Shown piece after piece: positions 28,362 through 39,405 of a DNA stretch of 64,000 nucleotides. The DNA comes from Saccharomycopsis malanga. Its lineage: Eukaryota > Ascomycota > Saccharomycetes > Ascoideales > Saccharomycopsidaceae. Below the pieces are notes generated by a model that was not told the origin of the DNA, did no database searches, and saw only the letters and a program-made list of their open reading frames with translations. Location of the stretch: positions 992,001-1,056,000 of the forward strand of contig CP025325.1 in NCBI GenBank assembly GCA_004014935.1, written 5' to 3'. Positions within the stretch are counted from its first letter, which is position 1, and every line of letters starts with the position of its first letter. A program made the position numbers and the translations under genes.

Positions 28362-31300
28362 TCAAAGAAGATAGGAATGTTTCAATTCCAAGTTACAACT
28401 ATCGCAATATGAAAGCAATTCGCTGGCTCCAGGCAAAATCCGATCTACCTTCTCAATGGAAAGATTTGCTGGTCGATTAGCAGTGTCTGTATTTTTTTTA
28501 GAGCTATTTTGACGCTCCTGGTTTTGGAGCACTTTTCCCATGATTTCTGTTCTGACAAAATCACATCTAGAGTTTTCATTGAGAAGCCAATTCTTCCACT
28601 CGCCAAGGGCAATTTCCTTTTCGATTTTCTGGAGGATTTTGATATCAATAAGCAATTCGTTTCTTCGGATGCCTATTTCCTGCAACGTGTTTTGCAATTT
28701 CTGGGCTGTTCTGTAGGAGGCCACATGGCCATAATGTTTTTTCAACAGGAGGTTTTTTTCGTAGTTTAAGACAAAGGAATTGTTTCTGAAATGGTTGAAG
28801 CATTTGGAGTTGGCAGAATCGATGGAAATGTCTTTTCCGTCACTGACCATGTCTTGAATATCTTTCATGTAGATTGCTCTTTGCATCAAACCGCCATTGT
28901 GATTTGATGCGGGGCCAGCTCTGGCGCTGTGTAAGTTATTAGAGGCGAGTCTTGTGTATTCGTTAATCATTTTCTCTGTTCTTTTTGCTATCCAGTAGGA
29001 TTTGGTTGTTTTTCCAGTCAACCAAAGATTATAGCATCCTGATAATATCAATAAGAAGATGAGGAATTTGTTGATGCTCAAGCTGACTAAAAAGAGCTTG
29101 ATTGCCTTGGCACATAGCTTGAGTATGGATATGAACATGTTGATAGTTCTGATGGTGTTGACTTTGAGCCAAAGTTTCAAAATCATTAGCAAACCAAATT
29201 TAACAATGCCCTCGTCCTTGATGCTGTAGGGTTTAACAGATGCTGTATCTACCTTGGTGCCTAACTGGCCAAACAACTTGATTGCTTTATTGACTTTTCC
29301 ATACGCACCAATCTTTTCTATATTACCGTTGATTTGCTCGAGCATTCTGTGGGACTCGTCTGAAAACAAAGATCTGTAGACGTTGGCCACCAAGTTGTTA
29401 GCAGGAGATTTGGCAGAAAAGTCCACCTTGTTGTAGATGAGTAATTTGCACGAGTTTGCGTCGGTGGCCTTAATAACAATTCGGGATTCGATATTGAATG
29501 GTGAACCCAAGGGCAATTCTAGACAACTTCTTTCTGTGGATATGTTGTAGTACTTGTTATCGGCCAAATCGTTGATGGTAAGGAGTTCGCTCATTTTACC
29601 TAGCAGAATGCCGCTATATGCGGACTGGACAAGTTTTTTGTCGAGTATAAACGAGTTTTTACTGTTGGTGGACAATTCAAACACGATTTTTCTCTGCAAC
29701 TTGTTGTGTTTGGTGACTTTCCACGGCATCTGCACATAGCCGTCGTTACGGCCGTCTACAATCATGGTGAATGCTTTTTTGAAGACAACCGAGTTGTCGC
29801 CAAATATAATGTGAAACAATGCCTTGGCAGGCAATGAGATGTCTTTGTCACACACCAATCTGTCGTAGTGAGCCGTGTAGTCTGTTTGGAAGTTGTCGGT
29901 GTTTTCAGGAATATTGTAGAAAGACAGAAATTCGTTTCTTTCGGTGTCTACAGAAGGAGGTTCTGTTTTGTTCACTGGTTCTGTTTGGGCATCTATTTTC
30001 TGCATTTCCAGGACCATCTGCTCAAAACTCATGGGTTCCAATGCGGTTTTGTTATTGATGAGAATCTCCAACTTGTGAGCAATAAGCTTGGCATTGTCAA
30101 GAAATATCTTGGCCCTCATGTTGAGACCATCTACAGCGTACACCTTGAGGATTTCCCAGTTCTTTTTGAAATGGCTTTCGACCGAAACAAGGTCGTTCAA
30201 GTCTTTCATCAACAAGGACACAAAGCCCATACTGTTCATGTAGAAATAGATGTTGTTCATGGTGACGAAACAACGGCCCGATAACTCCTGTTTCAGATTG
30301 GGCGACCAGATGCATCGGAAAGACACTAGACAGTGTTCGTCCTTCTGGAGGGCGGTCTCGAAGAGTGCCCGCATCTGGATGTCGTCATTTATGAGATGTT
30401 TTGGGTAATACGGAGGATATATAGAAGAGGCAAACGTGTTGGTATTTTCCGTTTCGGTCTGAGAAACCAACAATTGCAGAACATTGTCTTTATTTCTGGT
30501 CTCGGGACTCACTAAATAGTACATTCCCCAGTTGACAGTGCCCCAGATGTTGGCGTTGACAGCTGTAGGAACTGCTGTAGGCGACAAGAAGGCGTTGGCC
30601 ACAATTGCTGCCTTGGTGAGTCGCGTGGAAATAGGCGTATTAAGAATTGGCTCATGGAAAACACCGTCTTTGGAAAACTGGACATCGTTGACGTTCTCGG
30701 GGACATAATCACTAAAGTCGGGGCTGTAAGACTTGTTGAAATTGTTCATCAAATGGGAAAGATTGTTAGATGTGATTACATTGTTGGGAGCACCGCTGCT
30801 ATTGTTATTGTTGTTATTGATTTCAATTCTGCCACTGATAAGCTCACTGTCACATGTGGTAGTTGCTGTTGAAGCAAACTCGTTTAATAACGGTGGATAC
30901 CTACCAAACGCTGTAGATGTCATAGAGTTATTGTCAATCTGTTCTAATGCTCTTTTCTTTTCAGTAGCAAACACACGAAGCCAGTATTTCAACTCGCCCA
31001 ACGTTTCTGCTTGCAATACTACAGTGGTGTCTATGGTCTTAATTTCAAAGCAAAAACGTCGGTCTTCATGAGCCGCGTATCTTACATTACAAAGAAGAAC
31101 GCCGATTTTGTCGGTTTCTTGTACAAATGTCTTGGAAGGTGCCAAGTTGAGTAATCCAAACATACCACTCTTTACAAAAGCCCAACGCCGTACCCAGATC
31201 TGTCGGGCCGGTTTTCCTACTGCTGTTTTCATGAATAACCAGCCATGTTTCTCGTAAACAGGCTCTTTAAGATCTAACAAACTGTTTGGGTTGATCAAGG

Positions 31301-32183
31301 CAGGATTATGGTCGTTCAAATCACGCGACGGTGTGAATTGTTGAATGGCACTTTCTTCAATCTGTTTTCTAGCAAGATTCATGTCTTTAAAAAGTATTTT
31401 CAAGGACATGTCGCTGGCTTTGGCCCACAGTTTGATTTTCTCCAATTGATTGTACAAATCCAACACCACTGGGTTGGAACCTGCTACGGTCATGTCGATA
31501 TCTTTCCAGAGATTCGACGACAAACTTACTAACGTCGAATCCAAAGAACGCTGAACATTCGATAAGGCAATACAGATCTCTAGCGAAATATGGATATACG
31601 CCTTACGTACCTCAGACAATTGGAAAGCGTCCTCTCGTAGTGCACTAGGCTCTTTGGTCTTGGATTGGGCAGAATACCGAGACAAGTACAAATCATATTT
31701 GCTCTGTGACAATTCAAAAGCCTTGCGGTACTCCTTGTAGTTCTTAATGTCTGCTTTTGCACCCGTAAGCAACGCAGTCAATTCGCCGTCGTCTAACCGG
31801 AAACATTTCATCGAATCTAGCCAAAGAATATTGAGCCCAGAACGTGTGAAATTGAGCGCCGAAAGCGTGTAATCTTGGTCTATCAAACCATCGGCCAAAA
31901 AACCCGGATTCAACTGCTCTACCGAAATATCCAATACATCCTTGAAATCATTATAATACTGAGGAAACTTCCTTATAAGCTTCAACAATCCGTCTATCCA
32001 CTGCTCGGTCTGCTCTATCAAATGGTTGTAATGATTCACCCCAGCGCGAAACGTAGGACTATCTAAAGCAGCCTCTTTGAACAGCACAGATATCAACTTT
32101 AACAACTTTGGCTGCTCAGTCCCAGCCGCAGATGTAGGACTCATCGCATCCTCAAGGGGGGACCCTTGCGTTGCCATACTCAT
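28362..32183 (-). CDS. LAM1/LAM3 (YSP1/SIP3)-type sterol transfer protein
   Basis: LAM proteins sit in the ER at membrane contact sites and move sterol. This 1273-aa protein has the layout of Sip3 and Ysp1, the branch with an N-terminal BAR-like region: BAR-like helices at about 30-290, a PH domain from GWLFMKTAVGKPARQIWVRR to LGELKYWLRVFATEK (about 312-412), a GRAM-like domain containing SGRCFVTMNNIYFYMNSMGF, and a StART-like VASt domain with ALFHIIFGDNSVVFKKAF and YVQMPWKVTK. Hydrophobic segments follow from INMFISILKLCAKAIKLFLV to FLIFLLILSGCYNLWL. One gene here probably corresponds to the two Saccharomyces paralogues, so no single symbol is given. The first ATG is at 32183 and a second (MATQG) follows two codons later. 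Confidence 0.9.
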   Translation of the reverse strand: MSMATQGSPLEDAMSPTSAAGTEQPKLLKLISVLFKEAALDSPTFRAGVNHYNHLIEQTEQWIDGLLKLIRKFPQYYNDFKDVLDISVEQLNPGFLADGLIDQDYTLSALNFTRSGLNILWLDSMKCFRLDDGELTALLTGAKADIKNYKEYRKAFELSQSKYDLYLSRYSAQSKTKEPSALREDAFQLSEVRKAYIHISLEICIALSNVQRSLDSTLVSLSSNLWKDIDMTVAGSNPVVLDLYNQLEKIKLWAKASDMSLKILFKDMNLARKQIEESAIQQFTPSRDLNDHNPALINPNSLLDLKEPVYEKHGWLFMKTAVGKPARQIWVRRWAFVKSGMFGLLNLAPSKTFVQETDKIGVLLCNVRYAAHEDRRFCFEIKTIDTTVVLQAETLGELKYWLRVFATEKKRALEQIDNNSMTSTAFGRYPPLLNEFASTATTTCDSELISGRIEINNNNNNSSGAPNNVITSNNLSHLMNNFNKSYSPDFSDYVPENVNDVQFSKDGVFHEPILNTPISTRLTKAAIVANAFLSPTAVPTAVNANIWGTVNWGMYYLVSPETRNKDNVLQLLVSQTETENTNTFASSIYPPYYPKHLINDDIQMRALFETALQKDEHCLVSFRCIWSPNLKQELSGRCFVTMNNIYFYMNSMGFVSLLMKDLNDLVSVESHFKKNWEILKVYAVDGLNMRAKIFLDNAKLIAHKLEILINNKTALEPMSFEQMVLEMQKIDAQTEPVNKTEPPSVDTERNEFLSFYNIPENTDNFQTDYTAHYDRLVCDKDISLPAKALFHIIFGDNSVVFKKAFTMIVDGRNDGYVQMPWKVTKHNKLQRKIVFELSTNSKNSFILDKKLVQSAYSGILLGKMSELLTINDLADNKYYNISTERSCLELPLGSPFNIESRIVIKATDANSCKLLIYNKVDFSAKSPANNLVANVYRSLFSDESHRMLEQINGNIEKIGAYGKVNKAIKLFGQLGTKVDTASVKPYSIKDEGIVKFGLLMILKLWLKVNTIRTINMFISILKLCAKAIKLFLVSLSINKFLIFLLILSGCYNLWLTGKTTKSYWIAKRTEKMINEYTRLASNNLHSARAGPASNHNGGLMQRAIYMKDIQDMVSDGKDISIDSANSKCFNHFRNNSFVLNYEKNLLLKKHYGHVASYRTAQKLQNTLQEIGIRRNELLIDIKILQKIEKEIALGEWKNWLLNENSRCDFVRTEIMGKVLQNQERQNSSKKNTDTANRPANLSIEKVDRILPGASELLSYCDSCNLELKHSYLL

Positions 32184-33734
32184 CAAATTGGGTTCGTACT
32201 CAATATGATTCGTATATTCTGTTGCTTATACTTGTTAATTCATATCACTATATTATTTTAGTGCGAATCCATCCCTATCTGGGTGCTTAATCCGTTCATT
32301 CCTAGTTGCTCGGATTACGTAATCGCTGATCTGATATTGAAAGTGGTATATTCACTATATTATATAGACTTTTGTATCGTTGATGGACGTTCTATAAGTT
32401 TCCAGTTCTATGGTTTGAACAGTTAGTTTTACCAGGTCTTTGTGATATTTTTTCTTTGTTCCGTTTACACTTTGTCGACTAATTAGTTTCTACTATTGCT
32501 GTTTACTCATTATTTCGTTCTTCTCACGACTTTACATTATTGTCTCAGACCTCAACTAGTTTATCGAGCATTATCCTCGTAAAAATCATTATTAATTGAG
32601 GCCTAATTTCCTCCTTTATTTCAAACTTCTTCTTAACACTTTTATAAAAGCTCTTTACTTTAGCTATTCCAGTGCTACAGAACCATATAAGTAAGTATAT
32701 TTTGTTTAAACTCTGCTTCCTCTTAACTATATGTATAGTCACCAAGATAATCCAATAATTCAAGAACTGTATTTAGCGTTATCATAATCTGTAATACTTC
32801 TCACTATCATACAATAGTCGCTGGCCGGATGGTTCAGTGGACAGTATTCTTGGACAAAAGAAAAAAAGACCTAAAAGGCTCATGGGTTCGATTCCCGGAA
32901 TGAACACTTTTTACCATACTGAACGTGAATTCACAGGCAACTGTCTAAAACACAACCTTTATCAAAGCTCTACCAATTGGGTAAGAAAATTATAATTAAC
33001 ATGACATTATTGGGTTTTCTCTACTGGCTTTTACCAGGTCCCTTTCGAAACAGCGCATATATACGAAACTGATATTTACTGAACTCGAAATATAAGATAT
33101 TATTATTATACTATCGTACAATAAGTCCTTAGTTTTCCCTATTCTTCCTGAACGAGCATTCTTATTTTATTCATATAGCACTTAAAGTCTACATCAAACT
33201 GCCTGTAACATGAAGGGCTAACCTGGATTAATCAGTCGGTATATTGGCAGTCCAAATAACGTAAATAAGACAGTCAACTCTCATTTTATAAAAGACCGTC
33301 CTAAATTAATTTTTATGCAGTATGAATATTAGTCTGGAATATTGATATTAGATGAGTATTTGTATAAGATGAAAGGGTGTATATTACAGTATCGCATATC
33401 AAAGGCGGTGTGAGTAATAATCTTATATTTCAGCCCTCTGTAGAAAAAAATTGGACACTCAATTACAATGCCTCATTCAAAAACTAGTAAACTTGCAGTT
33501 TCTCCTTGGCAAAACTTGCAGGTCAATGTTTCAGACCTGTAAAACCGCTCATTGATTCTTTAATATACAAGTTCTACTTTTTACTAAATCTTTTTGGCTA
33601 TTTAAAACCATTTTCCGTTTCCTCTTTACAAAATGACCAATACTAACAAATTTTATTGACATAGAAACAAATATATACGGCCTATGGGTATTCTATACTT
33701 ATATGTGAAGAGTTTCAACAAATCACAAATAGTT
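32184..33734. other. Intergenic region with a full SINE copy
   Basis: Lies between the LAM-family start and the CRS1 end. Besides the SINE at 32817-33109 with its target duplication, a 27-bp piece at 33414-33440 (TAATAATCTTATATTTCAGC) resembles the inverted SINE 3' end. No gene was found. Confidence 0.6.
32817..33109 (+). mobile_element. SINE, full length, flanked by a 14-bp duplication
   Basis: Box A TGGTTCAGTGG (32830-32840) and box B GGTTCGATTCC (32885-32895). Body motifs GAACGTGAATTCACAGGCAA and CGCATATATACGAAACTGAT are present, with CTCGAAATATAAG and an ATATTATTATTAT tail. The flanks ACTATCATACAATA (32803-32816) and ACTATCGTACAATA (33110-33123) differ at one base, indicating a retrotransposition target duplication that has begun to age. 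Confidence 0.9.
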
Positions 33735-36041
33735 TCAGCTAAAAAACTGTTCGTGCAACTTTTTCTGAGCAGTCCATTGCTTCAAAAGTTTTTTCTTAGC
33801 ACTCTTGCTCACCTCCTCGCCGTTGACGTCTTTTGTAGGTATACCGTCGGCATCCCATTCTGAATATTTCGAGGTGTCCTTAAACAAGTCTTGTGGTTTG
33901 ACTCTTGCTTTTTCCAACTTTTCCTTTTCCTGGGCTTCTTTCAATTTCTGCTGTTGCAATTTTTTCTCTTCCTTTTCTTTGATTTTTGCCAATTTCTCGT
34001 TACGTTGTTCTAGAAGACGATTTTTCTCAGCCTCAGTCAATATTTTGACCAAACCTTTTGAATCATTTCTGTCGTCTATGGAAATGCCCAAATTGAACAA
34101 ATCTTCATCACGGATTCTGTCGGACAACGCTAGCAAAGCGTTACTTTTAGTTTCGATTCCCAATCTGCGAATTTCGTCGCGAATTCCTGAGATTGCCTGG
34201 GCAAACTGCAATTTGATGGCTTCTTCAGAGCTGCTGGAGCCCGAAACAGAGCCTGTTTCTGTCCATCCCATGTTATCGGATCTCACCTGGAATCCTAGAA
34301 TAGAGAGGATTCTTGTGATGTATTCGGTGATAACAACGACTGGTCTGATTTTTATGTCTGTTCCGGTATTGGAAATGTACAAATTAGTAATATTGACCAA
34401 CTCTGTGATAATTCTGATGACCTGAGGAGTGGACAAGTTGTCACAGAATGCTTCATAGACTTGGTACTTGGCATTGTTCAAGTCTGCTAGCAATTTCAAC
34501 TCGATATCGCTAAACTTCTCACTGATGATTTCGCCGTTGTTGATTCTGGCAGTGATATCGTTGTTCAAAGCTCGGACATTGGTGAAAAACTTGTCCAAAG
34601 TAGCTTCTATGGATTTGACCTCATTGAGCAAAGCTTCTTTGAAATCCAACTGATTGGTCCAAGGAATCATAGCAAAACTAAGTCTTAATTGCCTACTGCT
34701 GTACTTGTGCAAAGCTTCTTCAATGGTTATGAAGTTCTTCAAGCTTTTGCTCATTTTCTGGCCCTCGATATGCAAATGGCCAGTGTGCAAAAAGTAATTA
34801 ACCCATTGTTTGCAATCGTAATGGGCCTCAGACTGCGCCAACTCATTGTCATGATGTGGAAAAGCCAAATCAATTCCGCCGGAATGAATGTCCATTTGGG
34901 AACCTAGAATATGAGAGGCCATTACAGAACATTCGATATGCCAGCCAGGTCTTCCTTTTCCCCACGGAGAATCCCACAAAGGCTCGCCAGGCTTGGAGGC
35001 TTTCCATAAAGCGAAATCATTCTGGGACAACTTGCCAGTGCTAGAAGTCAAAGAGCCTTCGCCCTCGGCTATCAACAGCAAAGAGCCTTTATTCCAAGGC
35101 TGCAACTTGGCGTAGCTGTGGTTTTCCCTCGAGTCATACGCAGCAGTGTTGAAATAAACAGATCCATCGTCGGTCTTGTAGGCATAACCGTTTTTGATGA
35201 TAGTTTCTACAAAACTTACAATTTCGGGTATATACTCGGACACCCTGGTTTTTACAGTGGGTTGCAAGACATTGAGGGCTTTCATATCAAGATCGAACTG
35301 GTTCTCCCAATAACTAGGCAAAGCCTTGAAGATTTCAGGATCATTCACAGTAGCACCGTATTCCTTGTCCAAACTAGGAACTACAATATCCTTCACCTTT
35401 TCCAAGTAATCCTTGACACCGATCTGCTTTTGCTTAGCAGCCCGGATGCACTCAAGAGCCTGTGAAGCTGCCTTGTGGTACATTGGATATTTTGGATTAG
35501 TCACCGCCAATTCGCTCAACTTGGCATTCTGCAACCAAACAGCCAACTTGTCGACCGAAACCGACAAGTTCTTAGCAGAGTATTCTGCCAACGCCTTCTC
35601 CGTATATTTGATCAACGTCTCATCCACCTCAGAATGTTTTTTCACAAGATGCTCCTCAAACAAATAGTTTTGTCTAGCTCTGATGATGATCTTGTCATCT
35701 ATATCAGTGATATTCTGCACAAACAACACGTTGTAACCAAAAAAATCCTGCATTATCCGTCTGTTGATGTCAATGGTAACGTAGTTTCTAGCATGGCCCA
35801 TATGACTCGAATCATACACCGTAGGCCCACACGAATACCACGTAACTTGCTTCTCACTGATCGGAACAAACGCTACTTTGCTCTTGGTCAACGAATTAAA
35901 CAACTTGAGCCGCGGAAGCTCCTTGTTGGAATCCAACAAAGGCTCATACCATTTTGGTTGTGTGATTTTCTTTACGGGTTCTGCCATCACTTTAACACTT
36001 AATGATCGAATCGTCTGTTTGATAACAGAAATCAATACCAT
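33735..36041 (-). CDS. CRS1: Cysteinyl-tRNA synthetase, probably dual cytosolic/mitochondrial
   Basis: Charges tRNA-Cys. The 768-aa class I synthetase (767 in S. cerevisiae) has [20 protein letters not shown] with the HIGH motif as HMGH at 80-83, the zinc-site region including [33 protein letters not shown], and KMSKS at 429-433 ([18 protein letters not shown]). A long Lys/Glu/Gln-rich segment before the C-terminus is typical of fungal and eukaryotic CysRS. The first ATG (36041) gives an 18-residue basic, hydroxylated leader ([18 protein letters not shown]) ahead of a second ATG at 35987 (MAEPVKK). Use of the two starts would give mitochondrial and cytosolic forms from one gene; this is an inference from the sequence. 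Confidence 0.95.
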   Translation of the reverse strand: MVLISVIKQTIRSLSVKVMAEPVKKITQPKWYEPLLDSNKELPRLKLFNSLTKSKVAFVPISEKQVTWYSCGPTVYDSSHMGHARNYVTIDINRRIMQDFFGYNVLFVQNITDIDDKIIIRARQNYLFEEHLVKKHSEVDETLIKYTEKALAEYSAKNLSVSVDKLAVWLQNAKLSELAVTNPKYPMYHKAASQALECIRAAKQKQIGVKDYLEKVKDIVVPSLDKEYGATVNDPEIFKALPSYWENQFDLDMKALNVLQPTVKTRVSEYIPEIVSFVETIIKNGYAYKTDDGSVYFNTAAYDSRENHSYAKLQPWNKGSLLLIAEGEGSLTSSTGKLSQNDFALWKASKPGEPLWDSPWGKGRPGWHIECSVMASHILGSQMDIHSGGIDLAFPHHDNELAQSEAHYDCKQWVNYFLHTGHLHIEGQKMSKSLKNFITIEEALHKYSSRQLRLSFAMIPWTNQLDFKEALLNEVKSIEATLDKFFTNVRALNNDITARINNGEIISEKFSDIELKLLADLNNAKYQVYEAFCDNLSTPQVIRIITELVNITNLYISNTGTDIKIRPVVVITEYITRILSILGFQVRSDNMGWTETGSVSGSSSSEEAIKLQFAQAISGIRDEIRRLGIETKSNALLALSDRIRDEDLFNLGISIDDRNDSKGLVKILTEAEKNRLLEQRNEKLAKIKEKEEKKLQQQKLKEAQEKEKLEKARVKPQDLFKDTSKYSEWDADGIPTKDVNGEEVSKSAKKKLLKQWTAQKKLHEQFFS

Positions 36042-36277
36042 ACAAAATATATAAAAAAAAACAGTTTTTCTATTGAAAAAAAAATTACCTGCCCACCAAT
36101 TTACTTTATTTTTATAACACAGAAAAGTTGATCGTTTTTTTTATGAGAATTGAACTGAAAAATATTTAAGTAGTGTTACTGAATATTTCACTGATTCTTG
36201 AAAAATTAGCATGTGGACTCATATTTAAGTACGCGCGGCAGGGCTCATAATGTATATAGAGTATATGTGGAAGAGGT

Positions 36278-36386
36278 AATAATAATAATGATAATAATGA
36301 TAATAATGATAATAATGATAATAATGATAATAATGATAATAATGATAATAATGATAATAATGATAATAATAATAATAATAATAATA
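36278..36386 (+). repeat. ATAATAATG microsatellite
   Basis: About ten perfect 9-bp units (ATAATAATG) pass into pure AAT trinucleotides at the right end. The SINE tails in this window are also ATT/AAT-rich, so it may have grown from such a tail, but no SINE body is attached. Confidence 0.9.
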
Positions 36387-37204
36387 TGTAAAATTATTAT
36401 ACACTCAACCTAGTATTCGTTACACTCATTTAAAATAACGCATAAGCCAGTTGTATAGATAAATAGTATTTAAAAAATGTGGTTTTTGTTCACTCTTGTT
36501 TTAAGCTATCAACGAGAAAACTCTTTCAACACAATTGTCATACCGTTGTATTGAAAACAAAAACATGACTCACATTTTTGTCATTAAAAAAACTGCCAAA
36601 ATTTATCACCAGTTTACAGTCATTAAACAACTTCCATAAGAGTGTAATGAAACAAACCAGAAACTGGAACAGCAAAAAAAAACAAAAAACTAAAGTCAAA
36701 GTAATATCAAACCATTTGCAACTCGAACTTGAAAGGAATAAAAGCTTTTTTAAAACGGACTTCCCTGAACTGAGGTATTAAGCTTATTGATGAGCCACAC
36801 TACTCTTTACCGGGCCCCATGAAATATTCAACATATACCCGAAGTTGGTACTAGTTTGACAATATATAATGATTATTATTGAATACAAGTCCCTCTGAGA
36901 ACCTGTAATAAACTATACTTTTTTTAGATCTTGAGATACTCATTTCTCTGGAATATAAGCTCATTCAAATACTAAAGGAAGCACCAATAAAAGTGAACGC
37001 AATCAAAAACTATGGAATAGTGTCAAGAAATAAAGAAAGTCCATATGATATTTAACAGATTATGTGTTATTCTCGGCAAAATGATACTTTCTCATTTATA
37101 AATTAGCAAAAAAATTGAAAATGTTATTTTATGTTTTTTGAATTAATATAACCTGGATAGCACCGATTTAATTCAACAAAACGTTAAATAATCTCTCTAA
37201 AACG

Positions 37205-37318
37205 TCAAGAGTGGGAATCGAGTCCAAAAATCCCAAGTGAGGAACGCCACACTATTTTTCACACCATTTTGTGTGGCGCATGGCTCAACCAACTTGGCCA
37301 CTCGGCAATAGTAAGGCA
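37205..37318 (-). repeat. tRNA-like sequence with Pol III boxes and a hairpin
   Basis: On the minus strand TGGCCAAGTTGG (37300-37289) fits box A and GGACTCGATTCCC (37225-37213) resembles box B. Between them CGCCACAC and GTGTGGCG form an 8-bp stem (37245-37278). The T and acceptor stems do not pair, so it is not a functional tRNA. It shares the CTCGATTCCC ending with the element at 2695-2800. Confidence 0.45.
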
Positions 37319-38084
37319 TTGCCCATATCGGATTTCTAATCAAAAGACAGAATGTATTTACTCTTCGAGAATATATCTTGGCAATTTATACGTCCATTGT
37401 TTGCAAAGTATATAAGCAGAGCTTAAAGGGCTATTGGGTAATCTATGAAAGATACTATTTATAACTTTATTTCTTCCTTTATATAGTCAGATATTGTTTT
37501 ACCCATTTTCTGTTGATACAAAATCATTCTAGTATCACAGTATTTGAATGTACTGTGTAATACTAGTTTGAATCGAATGGATAACGGGATAAAAAGTTGT
37601 CCATATAAAGAGCTTAAATGACAAAAAGAGTGAAATATTATGCAGGTAATAATAAAAGTAAATGAGAAAAAGAGAATCAGCATAAGATTGACCAAGTGGT
37701 CTGGCAATCCATCAAAAAAGAGCCAATGGTAGCTAGTACCGGAAACTGATACTTTTGAGTTTATGATTCAACGTAAAAAAGTGATACAAATCTAGATATA
37801 TTTACTTAGTCTAGCAAATAAGTTTTATACTGTGCCCGAAATACATTATTATTATTATTATTATTATCAAACAAATCTCGTATATATGTGCTCTGCGGCC
37901 TTTTGGTAAACTGATAATGGATTTTACAACGACAGTTACTGGTTTGTTAAAGCAACTTAATACATTCTTATTTGTTGAATCAATAACTATGATCGATAAT
38001 TACTTTACAGATGAAATCAATCTTTTTAGCCAAAAACTATCAAAACTACCACGCCATGCATATATAATACTACTCTCTCACAAC

Positions 38085-38186
38085 ATGCCTACCGGACAAC
38101 CGCGCCGGTATGATTACCACCATCACGGTTACTATATTAAAAAAGATGCTGGTGCTCATAACCACACCATATTGGCGGATGTATGA
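38085..38186 (+). CDS. Small candidate ORF, His/Tyr-rich (33 aa)
   Basis: The ATG at 38085 has a good yeast context (CACAACATGCC) and opens a 33-residue peptide containing RRYDYHHHGYYIKKDAGAH. An earlier in-frame ATG at 37917 would give 89 aa, but that upstream part looks like random AT-rich sequence. It ends 103 bp before VTA1 and could be an upstream ORF in the VTA1 leader, a real small gene, or chance. No family is recognised. Confidence 0.25.
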   Translation: MPTGQPRRYDYHHHGYYIKKDAGAHNHTILADV

Positions 38187-38289
38187 GATATACTAAGGAG
38201 GAATCAATGAGTTAGTTGTGATAACAATTAATATTTAAAAGGAAATTTGGTAATAAAAGTGATTAATCAAGTGAGAAGAATATAGTATT

Positions 38290-39303
38290 ATGAATGTGCT
38301 GAGTCTTCCAGCTTCGATTTCAAAGGAGATCAAGCCGTTTATTGCACGGGCGAATGAATTGGCCACTGTGAATCCAGGCATCTCCTATTTCTGTAAACTC
38401 TACACTGCCCAGCTTATACTTGACAAGGGGCTCCACAGGAACAATGCAGAGGTCACCAAGTACATTACAGAGCTTTTGGATGACATTGAGCGTCTCAAGG
38501 CGAATGCAGGCCCGGATTTAAATGAGCTTATTAATGATGAAGACAAGGGTTTGCAATACGTGCAGAACTTTGCCTATGATGTGTTTGATAACTTGAATAA
38601 GCAGATTGAGACGCAGACGGCGTCAAAATCCACTGCATTGGGGCTTATTGCGTCTATAAACTTTCTCCAATTGATCCATCTTTGGAAGCCTGAGGACGGC
38701 GATGATGTAGAGTTAAATAGTGATTTGAAGAGTAGAATCAAGTATGCAAAGTTCCATGCAGCTCGGATCTTGAAGGCGGTAAAAAACGGCCAAGATCCAA
38801 ACGAATACGAGCCTGTAAAGCCAAAAACGCAGGATTCAGAAGTGGAAAATCAAATTAAACAATTGGAAAACCAGCTAAAGTCCGAGGGGCTCGAAGAAAC
38901 TGGCAATGAGATTCCAGAGGATGGGTTGGATAAGGATAAAACAGACATATCACATGTAAATGATACATATATGGCTGAAGATTCAATTACGTTTCCAGCT
39001 ACAAATGAACCTCATAACCAATCAGATATCTTGTCTTCTACAGATTCATTGCCATCAGCTCATGCTAGTCCAAAAGCACATGTTCCACCAACGTCGTCTC
39101 CTGTTTCCCTGCCTTCTAGAATACATGCAGTCCAGCCACACGAGCCATTGAGCAAAGCAGACATTAGCAGCATTTTGCAGGAATCAGAGATGATAAGTAC
39201 TGCACAGAAACATGCAAAGTATGCTGTTTCGGCATTGAATTACGAAGACAAGCAGACAGCAATCCAGGAGTTGCAGAAGGCCCTTGCTTTGCTCCAGGCT
39301 TGA
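38290..39303 (+). CDS. VTA1: VTA1, activator of Vps4
   Basis: Vta1 stimulates Vps4 assembly and ATPase activity during ESCRT-III disassembly at endosomes. The 337-aa protein (330 in S. cerevisiae) has the N-terminal double-MIT-like domain (about 1-165). It begins LPASISKEIKPFIARANELA, then NPGISYFCKLYTAQLILDKG, LQYVQNFAYDVFDNLNKQIE and AASINFLQLIHLW-like helices. A low-complexity Pro/Ser/His-rich linker (about 180-290) is followed by the C-terminal VSE domain, AQKHAKYAVSALNYEDKQTA to LQKALALLQA, which binds Vps4 and dimerises. Residue 4 is encoded by CTG. IST1, another Vps4 regulator, lies at the other end of the window. Confidence 0.96.
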   Translation: MNVLSLPASISKEIKPFIARANELATVNPGISYFCKLYTAQLILDKGLHRNNAEVTKYITELLDDIERLKANAGPDLNELINDEDKGLQYVQNFAYDVFDNLNKQIETQTASKSTALGLIASINFLQLIHLWKPEDGDDVELNSDLKSRIKYAKFHAARILKAVKNGQDPNEYEPVKPKTQDSEVENQIKQLENQLKSEGLEETGNEIPEDGLDKDKTDISHVNDTYMAEDSITFPATNEPHNQSDILSSTDSLPSAHASPKAHVPPTSSPVSLPSRIHAVQPHEPLSKADISSILQESEMISTAQKHAKYAVSALNYEDKQTAIQELQKALALLQA

Positions 39304-39405
39304 CTGCACATTATAGAAGCAGATCCAAACGTTTATTGTATGTAGTTGTGAATGTACGTTTTGAAAATGAGATGTAAATACGTTTCACCGTAATTAAAAG
39401 ACATT

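Larger units (their letters stand above)
36042..38289. other. Gene-free divergent region CRS1 / VTA1
   Basis: At 2.2 kb this is long for a divergent promoter. It contains the ATAATAATG microsatellite, a tRNA-like relic, a short (ATT)n run near 37848 and one small candidate ORF near 38085. No other gene was found. Confidence 0.55.

Noticed and set aside
33801-34425. 206-codon plus-strand frame opposite CRS1
   Set aside because: Antisense of the Lys/Glu-rich CRS1 tail, giving artificial Phe/Ser-rich sequence.
37846-37915. (ATT)n run followed by CTCGTATATATGTGCTCTGCGGCCTTTTGGTAAA, resembling an inverted SINE 3' end
   Set aside because: The ATT strand is opposite to what an inverted copy would have, and the match is weak. 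Treated as chance.
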